DNA of 15,487 bases from Rhizobium sp. Q54 (GTDB taxonomy: Bacteria; Pseudomonadota; Alphaproteobacteria; Rickettsiales; UBA1997): positions 1 to 15,487 of the forward strand of contig CAMBFP010000009.1 in NCBI GenBank assembly GCA_945865745.1, given 5' to 3'. Positions 14,484-15,487 of the stretch are shown piece after piece (positions within the stretch are counted from its first letter, which is position 1; every line of letters begins with the position of its first letter). Both the position numbers and the translations under genes were made by a program. A model generated the notes under the pieces. It was not told where the DNA came from, did no database searches, and worked only from the letters and a program-made list of their open reading frames with translations.

Positions 14484-15248
14484 GTGACTCAAAAGCTCCT
14501 CATCAAAAATCTGGTTAAAAATTTTGGCGATAAGCAGGTTCTTACCGGCGTTGATTTGCAGGTGAATAAAGGCGAGTCGGTGGTGATTCTCGGCGGTTCA
14601 GGAAGTGGTAAATCTGTGCTGATTAAAATCATCGCCAATCTAATGAATCCAACATCTGGATCTATTCAAATTGATGGCAAAGAAGCTACAAATATAGGCG
14701 CAAAAGATCGCGACAAGCTAATGGAAAAATTTGGATTTCTTTTTCAAGGCGGCGCACTTTTTGATTCGCTGCCAATCTGGGAGAATGTTGCTTTTCGCCT
14801 GCTCAATCATCAAAAAATGAATAAAAAAGATGCGCGAGAAATCGCCTTACAAAAGTTGCGCGCTGTCGGATTAAGCGAAAGAACCGCAGATCTTTTTCCT
14901 TCCGAACTTTCTGGTGGAATGCAAAAACGCGCGTCACTTGCGCGGGCTATTGCTGCCAATCCAGAAATTATTTTCTTTGACGAGCCCACAACCGGCCTTG
15001 ATCCAATCATGGCTGACGTGATTAATGATTTGATCGTTGCCAATTCAAAAAAACTCGGCGCGACTACGATTACGATTACGCATGACATGCAATCTGCGCG
15101 TAAAATTGCCGACAAAATCGCAATGCTTTTTGAGGGAAAAATCATTTGGTTCGGCGATGTAAAAGACATGCATTCCTCTAACAATCCTTACCTCGATCAG
15201 TTCATTCACGGACGCGCTGAGGGACCAATTAATTTTTTGACCAAATGA
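14484..15248 (+). CDS. mlaF: ABC transporter ATP-binding protein, MlaF-like
   Basis: This 254-aa ATPase resembles MlaF, which drives the MlaFEDB complex that moves phospholipids between inner and outer membranes for outer-membrane asymmetry. Walker A is GGSGSGKS at 37-44, the Q-loop is Gln88 in FGFLFQGGALFDSLPIWENV (a segment typical of MlaF), the signature is LSGGMQKR at 142-149, Walker B is IIFFDEPT at 162-169 with Glu167 catalytic, and the H-loop is His200. The start is GTG at 14484, one base after the dsbA-like stop; no ATG nearby keeps the N-terminal strand. The stop overlaps the next ATG by 4 nt. mlaE, normally next to mlaF, is not adjacent, so the permease must be encoded elsewhere. 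An ATPase for another MCE-type system is possible. Confidence 0.88.
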   Translation: MTQKLLIKNLVKNFGDKQVLTGVDLQVNKGESVVILGGSGSGKSVLIKIIANLMNPTSGSIQIDGKEATNIGAKDRDKLMEKFGFLFQGGALFDSLPIWENVAFRLLNHQKMNKKDAREIALQKLRAVGLSERTADLFPSELSGGMQKRASLARAIAANPEIIFFDEPTTGLDPIMADVINDLIVANSKKLGATTITITHDMQSARKIADKIAMLFEGKIIWFGDVKDMHSSNNPYLDQFIHGRAEGPINFLTK

Positions 15249-15487
15249 AAAAACGTTTCTCGATCGCTATACTAAAAAAACGCTGGGCCTTCTCTCTTAT
15301 TGAGCTATCAATAGTTATACTAATCATCGGAATTGTCGTCGCTGGCATTACGCAAGGCAGTCGATTGGTGCGAGAAATGCGCATCCAAGCCGCAGCATCT
15401 TTAACCAAGAGTTCAGGAATTAATGGAATTAAAGGATTGTCTATGTGGCTTGAGACAACATCAAGTTCCTCAATAACAAGCTCAACT
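15245..15487 (+). CDS. prepilin-like protein, 3' end outside window
   Basis: An ATG at 15245, overlapping the mlaF stop by 4 nt (ATGA), opens 81 codons that run to the window edge. After a basic lead of about 14 residues comes AFSLIELSIVILIIGIVVAG, the type IV prepilin/pseudopilin N-methylation motif with the conserved Glu at +5 from Phe and a 20-residue hydrophobic helix. Ala replaces the usual Gly before the cleavage site. The following QGSRLVREMRIQAAASLTKS is polar and helical. INGIKGLSMWLET comes next and resembles the opening strand of LamG/concanavalin-like domains, although too little is present to be sure. The protein would be processed by a prepilin peptidase and assembled in a pilus or type II-like system, none of which is visible here. 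Confidence 0.8.
   Translation, partial: MKKRFSIAILKKRWAFSLIELSIVILIIGIVVAGITQGSRLVREMRIQAAASLTKSSGINGIKGLSMWLETTSSSSITSST

Noticed and set aside
1..15487. Mobile elements, phage genes or CRISPR arrays
   Set aside because: No transposase, integrase, long terminal inverted repeats or regularly spaced repeats were seen on either strand.

Overview
The window reads as ordinary chromosomal core of a low-GC (about 40%, estimated by eye) Gram-negative bacterium. LptF/LptG, MlaF, several lipoproteins, an LPS-core-type glycosyltransferase and a likely outer-membrane barrel all imply a double membrane. A zinc-less MetRS, CcoG, holC and a prepilin-like protein in this combination suggest Alphaproteobacteria, perhaps near Rickettsiales or Holosporales. 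That placement is inference only. The presence of thrC suggests a less reduced metabolism than Rickettsia itself. I see no phage genes, insertion sequence or CRISPR array.

Layout. (1) 1-1125, minus strand: two LPP20-type lipoproteins flank a 53-residue mini-lipoprotein; the junctions overlap. (2) 1288-4861, minus: thrC, lptF and lptG, joined by two 4-nt overlaps, so threonine synthesis is tied to LPS export. (3) 4913-5817, plus: rppH and holC (DNA polymerase III chi), again with a 4-nt overlap. (4) 5867-7234, minus: ccoG, cytochrome cbb3 oxidase assembly. (5) 7350-8128, plus: rplU and rpmA, a strong terminator hairpin, then tRNA-Leu(UAG) with encoded CCA. (6) 8221-10433, minus: metG overlapping a secreted, probably outer-membrane protein. 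(7) 10463-11664, plus: a short ORF that looks like the severed N-terminus of an AAA ATPase, then prfA. (8) 11710-13639, minus: a WaaE-like glycosyltransferase, an orphan lipoprotein and a DOT1-like methyltransferase. (9) 13715-15487, plus: membrane-anchored DsbA-like protein, MlaF-like ATPase and a prepilin-like protein running off the window.

Envelope biogenesis dominates: LPS transport and core glycosylation, lipoproteins, disulfide chemistry, a lipid-transport ATPase and a pilin-like protein. Translation genes are interspersed (rplU, rpmA, prfA, metG, tRNA-Leu). Operons are packed with 1-, 4-, 7- or 26-nt overlaps. Many operon-leading genes lack a visible Shine-Dalgarno and sit behind A/T-rich leaders.

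The points most worth a second look are the DOT1-like methyltransferase, the AAA-ATPase remnant touching prfA, the LPP20 pair with its mini-lipoprotein, and the dsbA-mlaF-prepilin operon. I found no convincing new defence system or similar multi-gene novelty.
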